Assembly (NCBI GenBank): GCA_030620995.1
Contig: JAUXIK010000014.1
Coordinates: forward strand, 1-56,169
DNA from: Candidatus Aegiribacteria sp.
Lineage (GTDB): Bacteria > Fermentibacterota > Fermentibacteria > Fermentibacterales > JCC-6
Length of the DNA: 56,169 nt
Reading direction: 5' to 3'
Below, piece by piece: positions 7,705 through 18,700 of this stretch. A program made the position numbers and the translations under genes. The first letter of the stretch is position 1, and the number at the start of each line of letters is the position of its first letter. The notes below the pieces were generated by a model that was not told the origin of the DNA, ran no database searches, and saw only the letters and a program-made list of their open reading frames with translations.

Positions 7705-8754
7705 ATGAGTACTTCTGGTTTCTTAAGCGGTTTTTTCGGAAGAAAGCCGGGAACACTGCTTTCAACAGCCATGGCGATTGATCTCGGAACAGCCAATACC
7801 CTTATTTACCTTCAGGGGAAAGGCATCGTTCTTGATCAGCCAAGTGTTGTTGCAGTTGACAGGGAAACAGGCGATGTAATTGCTGTAGGTGATGATGCGA
7901 AAGCCATGCTTGGTCGAACCGGATCTACACTCGATGCTGTCAGGCCACTGAAGGACGGAGTAATAACAAATGCTACCGCGACAATGGCTATGCTCAGAGA
8001 GTTTTTCAGTATGGCTCAGACGAGAAGATTCTCAATGCGTCCAAGAGTGCTTGTCTGTGTTCCAAGCGGTATAACTGAAGTCGAAATATCTGCTGTGAGA
8101 ACTGCACTTGAGAGAGCTGGTGCAAGAGAAGTGCTTCTTGTTTCAGAACCTTTAGCGTCTGCCATCGGTGTAGGGATATCCGTTGAGGGAGCTGCCGGCA
8201 ACATGGTTGTTGACATAGGTGGGGGAACTACTGAAGTAGCCGTAATCAGTCTTTCCACTATCGCTGCGAATAATTCCATCAGAATCGGTGGAGATGAAAT
8301 TGATGAGGCTATTGCAGGATATCTCAAGAAACGATACAGTCTGTTAATAGGAGAGAGAACCGCTGAGAAAGTAAAACTCAACATGGGTACTGTTCTGGAA
8401 AGTGATGACCGCGAATATGAGGTAAGCGGTCTTGATTTTGTTAACGGTATTCCAGAGACCTATTCGATCAGCTCCGAAGATATCAGAAACGCTCTGAAGG
8501 AAGTCATTGGCACTATTGTTGAAGCTGTGCGACATGGTCTTGAGAAAACTCCACCTGAACTTGCCAGTGATATCGTTGACCGTGGTGTTGTCATGACCGG
8601 AGGCGGTGCGCTGCTTCGAGGACTGGACAGGCTTCTTATGAGTGAGACCGGTCTGCCGATACGGGTTGCTGATAATCCTTTGTCCTGTACTGTTCTTGGT
8701 GCGGGATTGATTCTGGAAGATATCTATCGGTATCGAAACCTTCTTCTTCAGTAG
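7705..8754 (+). CDS. mreB: Rod-shape actin homologue MreB
   Basis: A 349-residue actin-like ATPase that polymerises under the inner membrane and guides lateral wall synthesis. Nucleotide-binding motifs are visible: MAIDLGTANTLIYLQGKGIV (phosphate 1), the VVDIGGGTTEVAVI phosphate 2 loop, and the MTGGGALLRGLD adenosine motif near 300. Length equals the usual 330-350. ATG at 7705 is preceded by AGGAGGTG. It is first in mreB-mreC-mreD-PBP2-rodA, the classic elongasome order. Confidence 0.97.
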   Translation: MSTSGFLSGFFGRKPGTLLSTAMAIDLGTANTLIYLQGKGIVLDQPSVVAVDRETGDVIAVGDDAKAMLGRTGSTLDAVRPLKDGVITNATATMAMLREFFSMAQTRRFSMRPRVLVCVPSGITEVEISAVRTALERAGAREVLLVSEPLASAIGVGISVEGAAGNMVVDIGGGTTEVAVISLSTIAANNSIRIGGDEIDEAIAGYLKKRYSLLIGERTAEKVKLNMGTVLESDDREYEVSGLDFVNGIPETYSISSEDIRNALKEVIGTIVEAVRHGLEKTPPELASDIVDRGVVMTGGGALLRGLDRLLMSETGLPIRVADNPLSCTVLGAGLILEDIYRYRNLLLQ

Positions 8755-8763
8755 TATTTCGAT

Positions 8764-9558
8764 ATGAGCCTTGCTAAAAAAACCCGTCAGAGCACAATGA
8801 GTAATAAAGGCAGAAGATTGCTTCTGTACGTTGTGTTTTCAATAATACTGCTGTTGATTGGTCCTGTTCTTCTTGGCGGACTGGGAAGCTGGATGGGCGC
8901 CAGATTATCAACCATGTTCTTTAATCGTTCTGATTCTCCTGTTATAGATGAACTCAGGAACGATATCAATTATTTGTTGCTTGAAAATGCTATTCTCAGG
9001 GAAGAAGCAATCAAGGTAGATCAATACCGCATTCTGCTTGGCATTACCCGGACCGGTAACAGACATGCTCTTCCCGCAAGGGTGCTTTACAGGTCAGAGG
9101 GTCTTATTACCGGAACCATGGTTGTTGATCGCGGTATTTGTGATGGTGTAGTATTGAACTCCGTATGCATCTCATCCTCAGGTCTGGTCGGAATAGTGAG
9201 TTCCGTGCAGGAGGCAACCAGTGAAATTCTGCCTGTCACTAACCCCTCAGTTAATGTCAGTTGCGTAACATGGCCATCCGGAGCCTATGGAATTCTGCAG
9301 TCATCTTCAACCGGGGATCTGAGGCTTGTGCATGTTGATCTTACGAGTGGTGTAGAAATTGGAGACAGAGTGCTTACATCAAGATTTGGCGGAGTGTATC
9401 CTGATGGTCTTCTTGTCGGCATGGTAACAGGGGTCTCTTCCGGGGAATCAGGACTCGCGCTCAAGCTTGATGTTGAGTCAGCAGTTGACTTCAGAAATAC
9501 CGGTGAGATTCTAATACTTCTGCCCGATGAAACTACTTCCAGTGATAATCAGTATTAA
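8764..9558 (+). CDS. mreC: Rod-shape protein MreC
   Basis: A 264-residue bitopic membrane protein. It has a short basic cytosolic tail, one transmembrane helix (about 20-42), a helical/coiled-coil stretch (about 55-80) and a periplasmic beta-rich domain with the family-typical pattern VVDRGICDGV...GLVGIVSSV and GDRVLTSRFGGVYPDGLLVG. MreC dimerises and activates PBP2-RodA. It begins nine bases after mreB. Confidence 0.93.
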   Translation: MSLAKKTRQSTMSNKGRRLLLYVVFSIILLLIGPVLLGGLGSWMGARLSTMFFNRSDSPVIDELRNDINYLLLENAILREEAIKVDQYRILLGITRTGNRHALPARVLYRSEGLITGTMVVDRGICDGVVLNSVCISSSGLVGIVSSVQEATSEILPVTNPSVNVSCVTWPSGAYGILQSSSTGDLRLVHVDLTSGVEIGDRVLTSRFGGVYPDGLLVGMVTGVSSGESGLALKLDVESAVDFRNTGEILILLPDETTSSDNQY

Positions 9559-9597
9559 TATATGCGTATGTTGTTGATAAAGGATAAAAGGTAGAAT

Positions 9598-10083
9598 ATG
9601 CAGATCAGGCTGCTTCTGCTTTCAGTTACTGTCATTATTCAGTTTCTGCTGGAATTGACGGTCGGACGGGCTTTTCTGGCTCCATCTCTTTTGCCTCTGG
9701 TTCTTGTATACCTTGCTGAGAATCATGAGAGCAGATGGGCTGTAGACGGTGCTTTCTGGTCCGGCCTGGGTCTGGATCTTCTCCTTCATCAACCTCCCGG
9801 TTCTTCTTCTCTCGCACTGCTGGCAGGGTTGTACGCCGCCGGAATTCTTGGTGAGATTTCCGCGGGTGAAGGAAGGGGTTCTTTTCTGCTCATGGCAGCT
9901 GTGGCTGTGGCGGTGTCAGACTCTGTCTTCATTATCGTCGCATCACGTCCTTTCGGCTCAGGTTTCAGTTCACTGCTTCTTCTATCCCTGCCAAGAACCC
10001 TGATTACAACAGCTTTTGGAGCTTTGATTATTTCAGCAGGAATCTGGTTTACACATATCAGAGCGCATAGAGTGTCAGGATAA
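9598..10083 (+). CDS. mreD: Rod-shape membrane protein MreD
   Basis: A 161-residue hydrophobic protein with about five predicted transmembrane helices and no soluble domain, the size and layout of MreD. Primary sequence is poorly conserved in this family, so the call rests on hydropathy plus position between mreC and the PBP2 gene. An AAAAGG precedes the ATG. It stops four bases before the PBP2 start. Confidence 0.85.
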   Translation: MQIRLLLLSVTVIIQFLLELTVGRAFLAPSLLPLVLVYLAENHESRWAVDGAFWSGLGLDLLLHQPPGSSSLALLAGLYAAGILGEISAGEGRGSFLLMAAVAVAVSDSVFIIVASRPFGSGFSSLLLLSLPRTLITTAFGALIISAGIWFTHIRAHRVSG

Positions 10084-10087
10084 CTGA

Positions 10088-11803
10088 ATGTATGGAAACA
10101 GTAAAAACTGGCCATTCTTCTTCTCTCTATCCGTAGTATCAATCCTTTTCATTCTGCTTGGAGCAAAGCTGATCTATCTTCAGATTATAAAGGGTGAGTA
10201 TTACAGAGGACTGTCAAGTCAGAACCATATAAGGGTTATCGTCACACCAGCTCCACGTGGAGTCATCAGTGACAGGAATGGTATTATCCTGGCTGACAGT
10301 AAACCTGCCTTTATCGTTTCCGCAGTACCTTCAGAATTCAACAGAGCCAATACTGCACTTGTCGAACAACAGCTGGAAATGACCGCTGGTGAACTGAATG
10401 AAATCCTTGATGAAGCTTCAGCTGTACCTCACAGACCAGTCGTACTCAGGGAGGGACTGAGTGTGGAGAAAGTCAGTTCAATTGCGGAGAATCTCTACAG
10501 AATACCAGGTGTGATGATTGATGTTGCTCCTCTGAGACGTTATCACAGACCGGAGGATTTCTGTCACATTCTGGGGTATGTTGGATTAGCTGATACTCAG
10601 GATTCATTCAGAGGGGAGATTATCGGCAGGACGGGCCTTGAACTCAAACTCAATGAAACACTGCGCGGAATTCCCGGTCTTCAGAGAGAAGTTGTTGATG
10701 CGCTCGGCAGAATTGTAGAAGAATTTCGAGGTACTTCTTCAGAAGATCCTGTGCCGGGCGGGAATGTATCGCTTACAGTAGACGCGGAATTGCAGAGTAT
10801 TGCGATAACAGAACTGGAACAGACTGGAATGCCCGGAGCAGCTGTGATCATTGACTATGAAAACGGAGACATTCTCTGCGCTGCTTCAGTTCCAGTGTTT
10901 GATCCGAATATGTTTGCGCGGGGGATCACTCAGGACGAATGGAATGCTATCCTCGATAATCAGGATAATCCTCTTTTCGAAAGAGCATGGGCAGCCACCT
11001 ATCCCCCTGCTTCCACTTTCAAAGTTGTCACGGCCTGCTGGCTGCTTTCGAAGGGTCTGATTTCCCGGGACTACATGCCTAACCCCTGCTACGGCTCGCT
11101 GACACTGGGAGATACCGAATTTGGATGCTGGACATCTCATGGCAGGTTAAATGTAGTACAGGCACTTGAACAGTCATGTGATGTTTTTTTCTACAGAACA
11201 GTGCAACTGGGTTCAATTGATGAACTTGCCGAATATTCAGCCTGTTTCGGGATGGGATCCAGACTCACGGATGTTCTTACAGGAGAAAAAACGGGACTGA
11301 TTCCTGATTCCGATTATCTCAATCGCACTTACGGTAATGATGGATGGGGTCTCGGTAACCTGCTTAATATCTCAATTGGTCAGGGAGAGCTTCTTGCAAC
11401 ACCTCTTCAGCTTGCAGTGATTGCCGGAATTATCGCCTCAAGAGGTGAAATGCCGCCTCCGGGAATTCTTCTTCAAAGAAAAGTTCTGAATCCGGTTCTA
11501 TCCTCTGATGTTGTCACAGACTCCGCGTTTGATATTGTGACCGAGGCTATGCTCAGGGTAGTTACCTCCAGAAGAGGAACTCTATATAATGCCTTTTCTG
11601 ATTCTTCTCTGGATTTCTGGGGGAAGACCGGCACAGCTGAATGTCCTGGAGAAGATCACGCTCTGGTAATCGGGTTTGTGCGGGATCCAATGCCCCTTGC
11701 TATATGTGTTGTTATTGAACATGGAGGACATGGTGGTTCTATTGCCGGACCGGTAGCAGAAAATATCCTTTCCAGATACCTGGTTGAACGAGGGGAGATT
11801 TAA
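10088..11803 (+). CDS. mrdA: Penicillin-binding protein 2 (elongasome transpeptidase)
   Basis: A 571-residue class B PBP that cross-links peptidoglycan during elongation. An N-terminal transmembrane helix (about 10-32) leads into the PBP dimer domain with PRGVISDRNG (near 57). The transpeptidase domain carries the SxxK motif S309-T-F-K, S363-C-D in the SxN position and K513-T-G. Length is a little shorter than E. coli PBP2 (633). It overlaps or abuts rodA, its glycosyltransferase partner. Confidence 0.94.
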   Translation: MYGNSKNWPFFFSLSVVSILFILLGAKLIYLQIIKGEYYRGLSSQNHIRVIVTPAPRGVISDRNGIILADSKPAFIVSAVPSEFNRANTALVEQQLEMTAGELNEILDEASAVPHRPVVLREGLSVEKVSSIAENLYRIPGVMIDVAPLRRYHRPEDFCHILGYVGLADTQDSFRGEIIGRTGLELKLNETLRGIPGLQREVVDALGRIVEEFRGTSSEDPVPGGNVSLTVDAELQSIAITELEQTGMPGAAVIIDYENGDILCAASVPVFDPNMFARGITQDEWNAILDNQDNPLFERAWAATYPPASTFKVVTACWLLSKGLISRDYMPNPCYGSLTLGDTEFGCWTSHGRLNVVQALEQSCDVFFYRTVQLGSIDELAEYSACFGMGSRLTDVLTGEKTGLIPDSDYLNRTYGNDGWGLGNLLNISIGQGELLATPLQLAVIAGIIASRGEMPPPGILLQRKVLNPVLSSDVVTDSAFDIVTEAMLRVVTSRRGTLYNAFSDSSLDFWGKTGTAECPGEDHALVIGFVRDPMPLAICVVIEHGGHGGSIAGPVAENILSRYLVERGEI

Positions 11804-13004
11804 ACTGATAGGAAGAGACCGTCCCGATCTGCTTCTGATTACTTCAGTCGTTATACTGCTGGCAATTGGCCTCAGTACAGTATATTCCGCATCCATGGTG
11901 GTCTCTGAAAGCGGACTGTTCAGAAGACAGGTGCTCTGGGTTGGTATAGGCATAGCCTTTTTCCTTGTCGGAACATGGATTTCCTTTCGAAGACTTGAAG
12001 AGATTTCTCCGGTTACTTATCTGCTGGTCTGTCTGCTTCTCCTGATTACACTTTTTCTTGGAGGCGGACCGGCAGACCGCTGGATCATCATAGGTCCCCT
12101 GCATATTCAGCCATCCGAGATAGCGAAAGCAGGCTTGATTCTGGTGACTTCATGGTGGCTCTCATCACTCAGAGTCCGACCCAGAAAATTTGGTGAACTC
12201 CTGGTGTTTCTGACCATTCTTCCTGCTGTCATTCTGACACTTCTCCAGCCTGATCTTGGGACTTCAGTAGCAATGATCATGATTGTGCTTGCGATATTTG
12301 TCTGGGCCGGATACGGTCCTGGATGGATATATCTGATCGTTAGCCCGGTTCTGGCCGCTGTCTCCTCAATACACATTATCTTCTGGATCATATTCATGTG
12401 TATTCTTGGATTGATACTCTATAGACGTAAATATCCATTCTCAAGCTGGCTGATATTCATGGGGGGAAATTCCATTGTTGCAGCTCTGACACCCATGGCA
12501 TGGAATCTGCTTGAGACATATCAGCGATCAAGACTGATCACTTTTCTCGATCCTTCAAGCGATCCACACGGAGCAGGATGGAATATCATTCAGTCAGAAG
12601 TCGCGGTTGGATCCGGAGGGATATTTGGCCAGGGTTTTCTTCAGGGCGCACAGAAAGAGCTGGCTTACCTGCCGGCCAGACATACCGATTTTGTGTTTTC
12701 GGTCTGGGCGGAGGAGACAGGTTTCCTTGGTGGAATTATTCTCCTTGCAACATTCTTTGTACTTATATGGAGGATAACCCTTGCAGCAAGAAAATCGGTC
12801 AATTCTTTCAACTCGCTTGTGACTGCGGGAATAGCAGCATATTTTACCATTCATGTCTTCGTTAATATTGGAATGACACTTGGAATCATGCCTGTAACCG
12901 GGCTCCCGCTTCCTCTGATAAGCTACGGAGGAAGTCAGATGATCGTAGTACTGTTCCTGCTGGGACTTGCTGTGAATGCAGGCATGTACTGGAGAGAAGT
13001 GTGA
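11784..13004 (+). CDS. rodA: SEDS glycosyltransferase RodA
   Basis: A polytopic SEDS protein of about 400 residues that polymerises lipid II glycan strands with PBP2. Family-typical segments are present: LSTVYSAS in the first helix, QPSEIAKAGLI, LLQPDLGTSVAM, then SEVAVGSGGIFGQGF and PLPLISYGGSQM near the C terminus. The start is uncertain. TTG at 11784 overlaps the PBP2 end by 20 bases but lacks a Shine-Dalgarno; a CTG at 11805, just after the PBP2 stop, has GAGGGGAG seven bases upstream. The conserved part is unaffected. Confidence 0.93.
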   Translation: MNEGRFKLIGRDRPDLLLITSVVILLAIGLSTVYSASMVVSESGLFRRQVLWVGIGIAFFLVGTWISFRRLEEISPVTYLLVCLLLLITLFLGGGPADRWIIIGPLHIQPSEIAKAGLILVTSWWLSSLRVRPRKFGELLVFLTILPAVILTLLQPDLGTSVAMIMIVLAIFVWAGYGPGWIYLIVSPVLAAVSSIHIIFWIIFMCILGLILYRRKYPFSSWLIFMGGNSIVAALTPMAWNLLETYQRSRLITFLDPSSDPHGAGWNIIQSEVAVGSGGIFGQGFLQGAQKELAYLPARHTDFVFSVWAEETGFLGGIILLATFFVLIWRITLAARKSVNSFNSLVTAGIAAYFTIHVFVNIGMTLGIMPVTGLPLPLISYGGSQMIVVLFLLGLAVNAGMYWREV

Positions 13005-13075
13005 AGTGACAGGAATCAACTCGCACCTTAGATTATGGTTCCTGAAAATGCGGATTTTATAGTGGGGGTCTGACA

Positions 13076-13888
13076 ATGCACCCGATTCTGTTTAAAATCG
13101 GTGATTTGCTGCCCATCAACTCTTATGGATTGATGCTTGCTGTTTCCTTCATGCTGGGGCTCTGGCTTGCCGCCAGAAGAGGTGAAGCTGCGGGAATATC
13201 CAGAGGGGATATTTACGACCTTGGTGTGCGCCTGATGATTGCCGCTGTAGTGGGATCACGGATTTTCTATGTAGTAACGCATATGTCCGAATTCCAGGGA
13301 CACTGGCTGGATGTAATTGCTATCTGGAAGGGTCTGTACGGCCTCAGTATGCTGGGTGGTGTGATTCTTGCCGTAGCAGTCGGATTCTATTCCATCTGGA
13401 GGAAGAAACTTCCCAAATGGAAACTCGCGGATGTTATCATTCCTTCATTTGCTCTGGGTATTTTCGTAACCAGGATCGGCTGTTTTCTCAACGGGTGCTG
13501 TTTCGGCGCAGAAACATCATGTTTCCTGGGAGTTTCATTTCCTGATTCCGCGATGCCCTACTCCAATACCGGAATTATTCCCGGTTCCCTCATTCATCCG
13601 ACACAGCTTTACAGCTCATTATCCGGATTGTTCATAGTAGGAATCCTCCTGTGGGCTGATCGGCGTAAACACTTTCCCGGTTTTATCTTCTGTCTGTTTC
13701 TGGGTTTGTACGGTGTCACCAGATTCGGTATAGAAGAATTTCGCTATTTTGATCATGCGTATGGCCAGATCATGGGCTATAGTTTTAATGACAATCAGAT
13801 AATCAGTCTGATAATGTTTCTTTCTGCTTTTATACTGGGAATATGGCTCTATCTGCGTTACCGCGGAACCTTCTCCGTCTCTTCCTGA
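13076..13888 (+). CDS. lgt: Prolipoprotein diacylglyceryl transferase Lgt
   Basis: A 270-residue inner-membrane enzyme transferring diacylglycerol from phosphatidylglycerol to the lipobox cysteine of prolipoproteins. Seven or so transmembrane helices are evident. The Lgt signature appears as R133-I-G-C-F-L-N139-G140-C-C-F-G. The loop normally containing a catalytic-region His reads GLYGLSMLGG here, with Leu at that place. PTQLYSS near 180 and the conserved FGIEEFR near 220 support the call. A GGGGG tract precedes the ATG. The 3' end overlaps comF by 46 bases. Confidence 0.93.
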   Translation: MHPILFKIGDLLPINSYGLMLAVSFMLGLWLAARRGEAAGISRGDIYDLGVRLMIAAVVGSRIFYVVTHMSEFQGHWLDVIAIWKGLYGLSMLGGVILAVAVGFYSIWRKKLPKWKLADVIIPSFALGIFVTRIGCFLNGCCFGAETSCFLGVSFPDSAMPYSNTGIIPGSLIHPTQLYSSLSGLFIVGILLWADRRKHFPGFIFCLFLGLYGVTRFGIEEFRYFDHAYGQIMGYSFNDNQIISLIMFLSAFILGIWLYLRYRGTFSVSS

Positions 13889-14562
13889 CCACCGTATGTC
13901 CTGGATGCGGAGGCAGAAGAAGGGAAAATGAATATCTCTGTCCATGGTGCAGGCTGAGAACAGATCCGTGCAGGCATGTTCACTGGAGCAGAACCGGTGC
14001 TTCTTTCAATCCGGTCTCATCACCGGGAAAGGCTGGAGAATTGTCCAGCGGTATTTCCATATATTCAGCTGTCCTGTACAGAGGATTGCCCAGAGAGATA
14101 GTGCTGAGGTTGAAATTCAACGGAGAGAAATATCTCGCACGGGTGGCTGCTGAGATGATTCTGAAAAACTCCATGGCACTTCCAGAAGTTGACGATGTTC
14201 TGGTTCCTGTTCCCGCGGGAAGAAAAAGAATACGTGAGCGGGGGTATAACCAGTCCTTTCTGATTGCCGGAGCATTGGCTTCGCGAATGGGTGTTCGAAA
14301 CATGAATCTGTTGTCCAGAGACGACAGCCGTTCTCAGGTTGGGCTTTCTGTAACCGAGCGGAGATCGAACGTTCGAGGAGTATTCAGATTGAGAAATCAC
14401 AGAAAAGTACCTGCTGGTGTTCATATATGGTTGATAGACGATGTTGCCACCACTTGCAGCACGATGGACAGTGCTTCAGAAATACTGCTGGAAGCAGGCG
14501 CTGAGTCTGTTACCGGTCTCACTCTGACCTACCGAAAACAGGTGGCCGGTAGTATTGTCTGA
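13843..14562 (+). CDS. comF: ComF-family phosphoribosyltransferase-like protein
   Basis: A 239-residue protein of the ComF/GntX family: N-terminal zinc-ribbon cysteines (CPGCGG near 19-24 and CPWC near 33-36) followed by a type I phosphoribosyltransferase fold. The family motif PVPAGRKRIRERGYNQS lies near 125-142 and the PRPP-binding loop IWLIDDVATTCST near 193-205. In competent bacteria ComF helps import or process transforming ssDNA; elsewhere its role is unclear. No other competence gene is near. Its start lies inside lgt (46-base overlap), implying coupled translation. Confidence 0.88.
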   Translation: MALSALPRNLLRLFLTTVCPGCGGRRRENEYLCPWCRLRTDPCRHVHWSRTGASFNPVSSPGKAGELSSGISIYSAVLYRGLPREIVLRLKFNGEKYLARVAAEMILKNSMALPEVDDVLVPVPAGRKRIRERGYNQSFLIAGALASRMGVRNMNLLSRDDSRSQVGLSVTERRSNVRGVFRLRNHRKVPAGVHIWLIDDVATTCSTMDSASEILLEAGAESVTGLTLTYRKQVAGSIV

Positions 14563-14586
14563 TGAATTGAGATATGAGGAGTGAAC

Positions 14587-15723
14587 ATGACTGAAGAACT
14601 GCGGTTCAATGCAAAAGATATTCCCCTGTGCGCGAAGTACGGGTTCAGCGCAAGGAAGATATGGATTTATTTCAAAACACTTGTTCTATCATGGGCAATC
14701 TGGGACATTTTCATATATCTTGGATTTTTTGCTGCGGGATATGACATGGCTGCCAGATGGGAGCAGAGCCGTCTTTTTCCGCTTCCCGGAGCGCTTTTCT
14801 GGACAGATGCGATACCTGTCATATTTCTGATTATCGCTGTTATCCTGATCTTATATGTTCTCACCCGTGGCAGTTTAAAAGTTTCCAGAATAACCTTCCA
14901 GCAGATCCGTGGAGATAATTTCTTCTCCGGAGCGGATGCTTCCAGGTTTGCCAGAGGAAACAGCACACCCCTTATTACTATTCCTGTTCTGCTTGTACTT
15001 GTTATTATTCTTGCACTGGCGGCCGGTGCTGCCGCAGGAGTTCTTTCCCGCATTCCGGTCGCGGGTCCGATTCTGGCCGCATTGCTTTCAGTTCCGTTAT
15101 GGGGTGTTATGCTGCTGGCGGTTCTGACTGCGCTGGCTCTTGTTCTTTCCTTTCAACTGCTTCCTTCGATAATAGCCACTACCGGCGGTGATACTTTTGA
15201 ATCAGTCTTTGAACTATTCTCCACCATGACGTCTCAATCCTGGAGGGTGTTTCTCTATTGGTTATTCTCGCTGATCATTATGCTGCTTGGCGGGATCACC
15301 TTTCTCCTGTTCGCATCGCTCGCGGTGGATTTACTCTCTTTTTCCGTGGCCCTCGGTGCGGGAAGCGGGGGATTCGGTGCAGCGCTTGCTTCAGGCCCCC
15401 GGTTATTAGCTCCCGAAGTACTCCCGTTCTTCTCAGGTCTGACCACCTTCGGTCAACAGGATTCCATTCAGGCATGGACAGGTATATCCGGAGTGATCGC
15501 GGGGCTTTCAGGAACAGCAATATTCCTGGTTGTTGTGTCCTACCTCTTCTCCTGCTGCTCATCCTCCTGGACACTCATCTATCTGGTTCTAAGATACAGA
15601 AAAGATGGCGTTGACCTTGCTTCCAGGGCTGATATTGAGGAACAACGTGAATTTGACCGTCTGTACGGTAATACTGACGATGAGAAACAGTCATCAGGTT
15701 CGATATCGGATTCAGAAGATTAA
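14587..15723 (+). CDS. Polytopic membrane protein of unknown function
   Basis: A 378-residue protein with about seven predicted transmembrane helices (clusters near 30-50, 75-95, 135-160, 165-195, 215-250 and 300-335) and an acidic C-terminal tail. Glycine/alanine-rich loops such as VALGAGSGGFGAALASG are present, but no enzyme motif. The start at ATG 14587 is favoured because GAGGA (14576-14580) is six bases upstream; GTG at 14581 has no room for it. Its stop overlaps the dnaE start by one base (TAATG), so the two are probably co-translated. I do not recognise the family. Confidence 0.75.
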   Translation: MTEELRFNAKDIPLCAKYGFSARKIWIYFKTLVLSWAIWDIFIYLGFFAAGYDMAARWEQSRLFPLPGALFWTDAIPVIFLIIAVILILYVLTRGSLKVSRITFQQIRGDNFFSGADASRFARGNSTPLITIPVLLVLVIILALAAGAAAGVLSRIPVAGPILAALLSVPLWGVMLLAVLTALALVLSFQLLPSIIATTGGDTFESVFELFSTMTSQSWRVFLYWLFSLIIMLLGGITFLLFASLAVDLLSFSVALGAGSGGFGAALASGPRLLAPEVLPFFSGLTTFGQQDSIQAWTGISGVIAGLSGTAIFLVVVSYLFSCCSSSWTLIYLVLRYRKDGVDLASRADIEEQREFDRLYGNTDDEKQSSGSISDSED

Positions 15724-18700
15724 TGAGTAACGGTTTCGTCCATCTGCATCTGCATTCGGAATACAGCCTTCTCGATGGAGCGATAAGATTTGATCGCCTG
15801 GCCGGCTACATTTCTGAGAATGGAATGAATTCAGTGGCTGTTACTGATCATGGCAGCCTCTTCGGGGCAGTTCAGTTCTTTGAAAAAATGAAGGAAAAGG
15901 GAGTACATCCAATTCTCGGGATGGAAGCATATATAGCTTTCCCTTCAATGAATGATCGCAGCAGGAACGGGAAAAGATATCACCTCACACTTATAGCGAA
16001 AAATAAAAAAGGATACCACAATCTCTCGAAACTTTCATCAGCTGGTTATATAGACGGATTTTATTATAAGCCGCGAATTGACCGGGAAATTCTGGCCCGT
16101 TACAGTGAAGGGCTTCTTATTGGTTCCGCCTGCCTGCAGGGGGAGGTTACGCAGCATCTCCTTTCCGGCAGCAGGAAGAAAGCTACTGACACTATTCGAT
16201 TTTATCAGGACCTTGTCGGACCTGAAAATTACTTCATTGAGCTGATGGATCATGGACTGTCCGATGAAGCAAAGGTTCTTCCCATACTTGCTGAACTGGC
16301 AAAGGAAACCGGTGCTGTTGTCGCGGCGACCAACGATGCGCATTACCTTCGAAGAGAGGATCATCAGGCACACGAGGCGCTTCTGTGTCTCCAGACAGGA
16401 AAGACTCTGAACGATCCAGGACGCATGCGGTTTGAAACAGCTGAATTTTATGTAAAAACCCCGCTTGAGATGCAGAAACTATTCGAATGGATACCGGAAG
16501 CAGTCTCAAACACTGTAAGACTTGCGGAGAAATGTGAATTCAACCTGATCGAGGGTGAGCCCATTCTGCCCGAGTTTCCTCTTCCTGAAGGGGAAGCGGA
16601 CACAAATGGTTACCTCCATCGGCTTTCTTTTGAAGGTCTGGCCAGGAGACTGGAGAGGGAGTTGAATTCCCCGGAAACCGAAAGACTTGAGCACGAACTC
16701 AGCATCATACGTGATATGGGCTTTCCGGGTTACTTCCTCATAGTCTCCGAGATGATGAGATGGGCCAGGTCCATAGATATACCGGTGGGACCGGGAAGAG
16801 GCTCAACTGCCGGAAGCCTTGTTTCGTATGCGATTGATATTACTGACATAAATCCGCTTGATTACGACCTCAGCTTTGAGCGCTTCCTCAACCCCGCACG
16901 GAAAGAGATGCCGGACATCGATATCGATGTTTGCTGTGAGCGCCGCGGTGAGATCATCGATCACATCATCGATATCTACGGCAGGGAAAATGTCTGCCAG
17001 CTCATTACCTTCAGCCGGATCAGAAACAGATCTGTGGTAAGAGATATGGCGCGTGTCATGGGCATGACCCCCGCGGAGGGAGATGTTCTGGCTAAACTGG
17101 TGGCATCAGCTCCAAATCCTGACGCTCCTCTCCCGGAAGTAGTAAAAAGCGTTCCGGAGCTTTCGCGGAGAGTCAGCGAAGAAAAGGAAATTGAGAAACT
17201 CTTCAATTACGGTTACACTCTGGAGAATATCGCCAGGCATTCCGGAGTTCACGCAGCCGGTGTCATAATAACACCGGGCAATCTTCGCGAATATGTTCCT
17301 CTTTGCTCCGCAAAAGAGGGGATTACAACCCAATATGAAAAGAAAAGCGCAGAAAAAGTAGGTCTTCTGAAACTGGATCTGCTCGGTCTTCGAAACGTGA
17401 CGATTATTCATCGGGCTGAGGGATTGGTTCGCAGACGAGATCCGGATTTCAGAGTGAAGAACCTGTTATTTAATGACAGGAAGACTTTTGAACTGATGAG
17501 CAGAGGTGAGACAGCGGGTGTGTTTCAGCTGGAAAGCTCCGGCATGCGTGATGCTCTCAGAAAAATAAACGTCAACAGCTTTGATGACGTTGTTGCCGCA
17601 GTAGCTATTTTCCGTCCTGGCTCCATGGACATGATAGATCTGTATGCTGAAAACAAGAAAGGTATTGAATCCGGTTCATCCGACTTTACCATCACATATC
17701 CCCATCCTGATCTGGAGGAAGTCCTTTCATCTACATTCGGAGTGATTATCTATCAGGAACAGGTTATGAGGATAGCAAACCTTCTTGCCGGTATGTCCAT
17801 GGCGGAAGCGGATACACTCAGACGCGCAATGTCACGGAAGAACCCGAAAGTAATGGCTCAGATGCGGGAGAAATTTATCAGCGGCGCTATTGACAGGAAT
17901 GTGAAGAAAAAAACAGCTGTGAAGGTATTTAACCTTATTGAGAAATTCGCCGGATACGGTTTCAATAAATCTCATGCTGTCTGTTATGCGGCGCTTGCTT
18001 ACTGGACCGCATGGTTGAAAGTAAACTACCCTTCAGAATTTCTGGCAGCGTGTCTGACCAGTGAGATAGGCAAGATCGACAGGATAACTCCCCTGATTGA
18101 AGAGTGCTCACGACTTGGCGTGACAGTAAATCCGCCATCTGTTAATTACAGTTCGGTCAAGTTCGATGTCGATCAGGAAGGCGGGATAATCTATGCGCTT
18201 TCCGCGATCAAGAATGTAGGAGAGGGACCATCATCCGCGATTGTGGAAGCAAGAGAGAAGGATGATCCGTTTGACAGCATTTTTGATATGTGTACAAGGC
18301 TGGGAAATGGAATAATCAACAAGAAGGCTGTTGAATCCCTCATTGGTGCGGGAGCAATGGACTGCTTCGGCAAGAACAGAGCGACTCTTCTTGATTCAGT
18401 GGAGCACGCGATCAGTTATGGAATATCGGTCAGAAGGCACATTGAAGCGGGGCAGATGTCTCTGTTCGGCAACGAACGGGATGACAGCGAAGAAAACTCT
18501 GTGAATCATGCGCCGATATTGAAGGAAAAGGAAGAATTATCCCTGGAAGAAATGTACAGATTGGAAAAATCACTTCTCGGATTCTATATGACCGGTCATC
18601 CTCTTGAAATGTATTCCGATGAAATTGACAGTTTTTCCAACGAGCCGATTGAACTGGCTCATGAAAGCGACAGGAAACTCATAACTACCGCCGGTATGAT

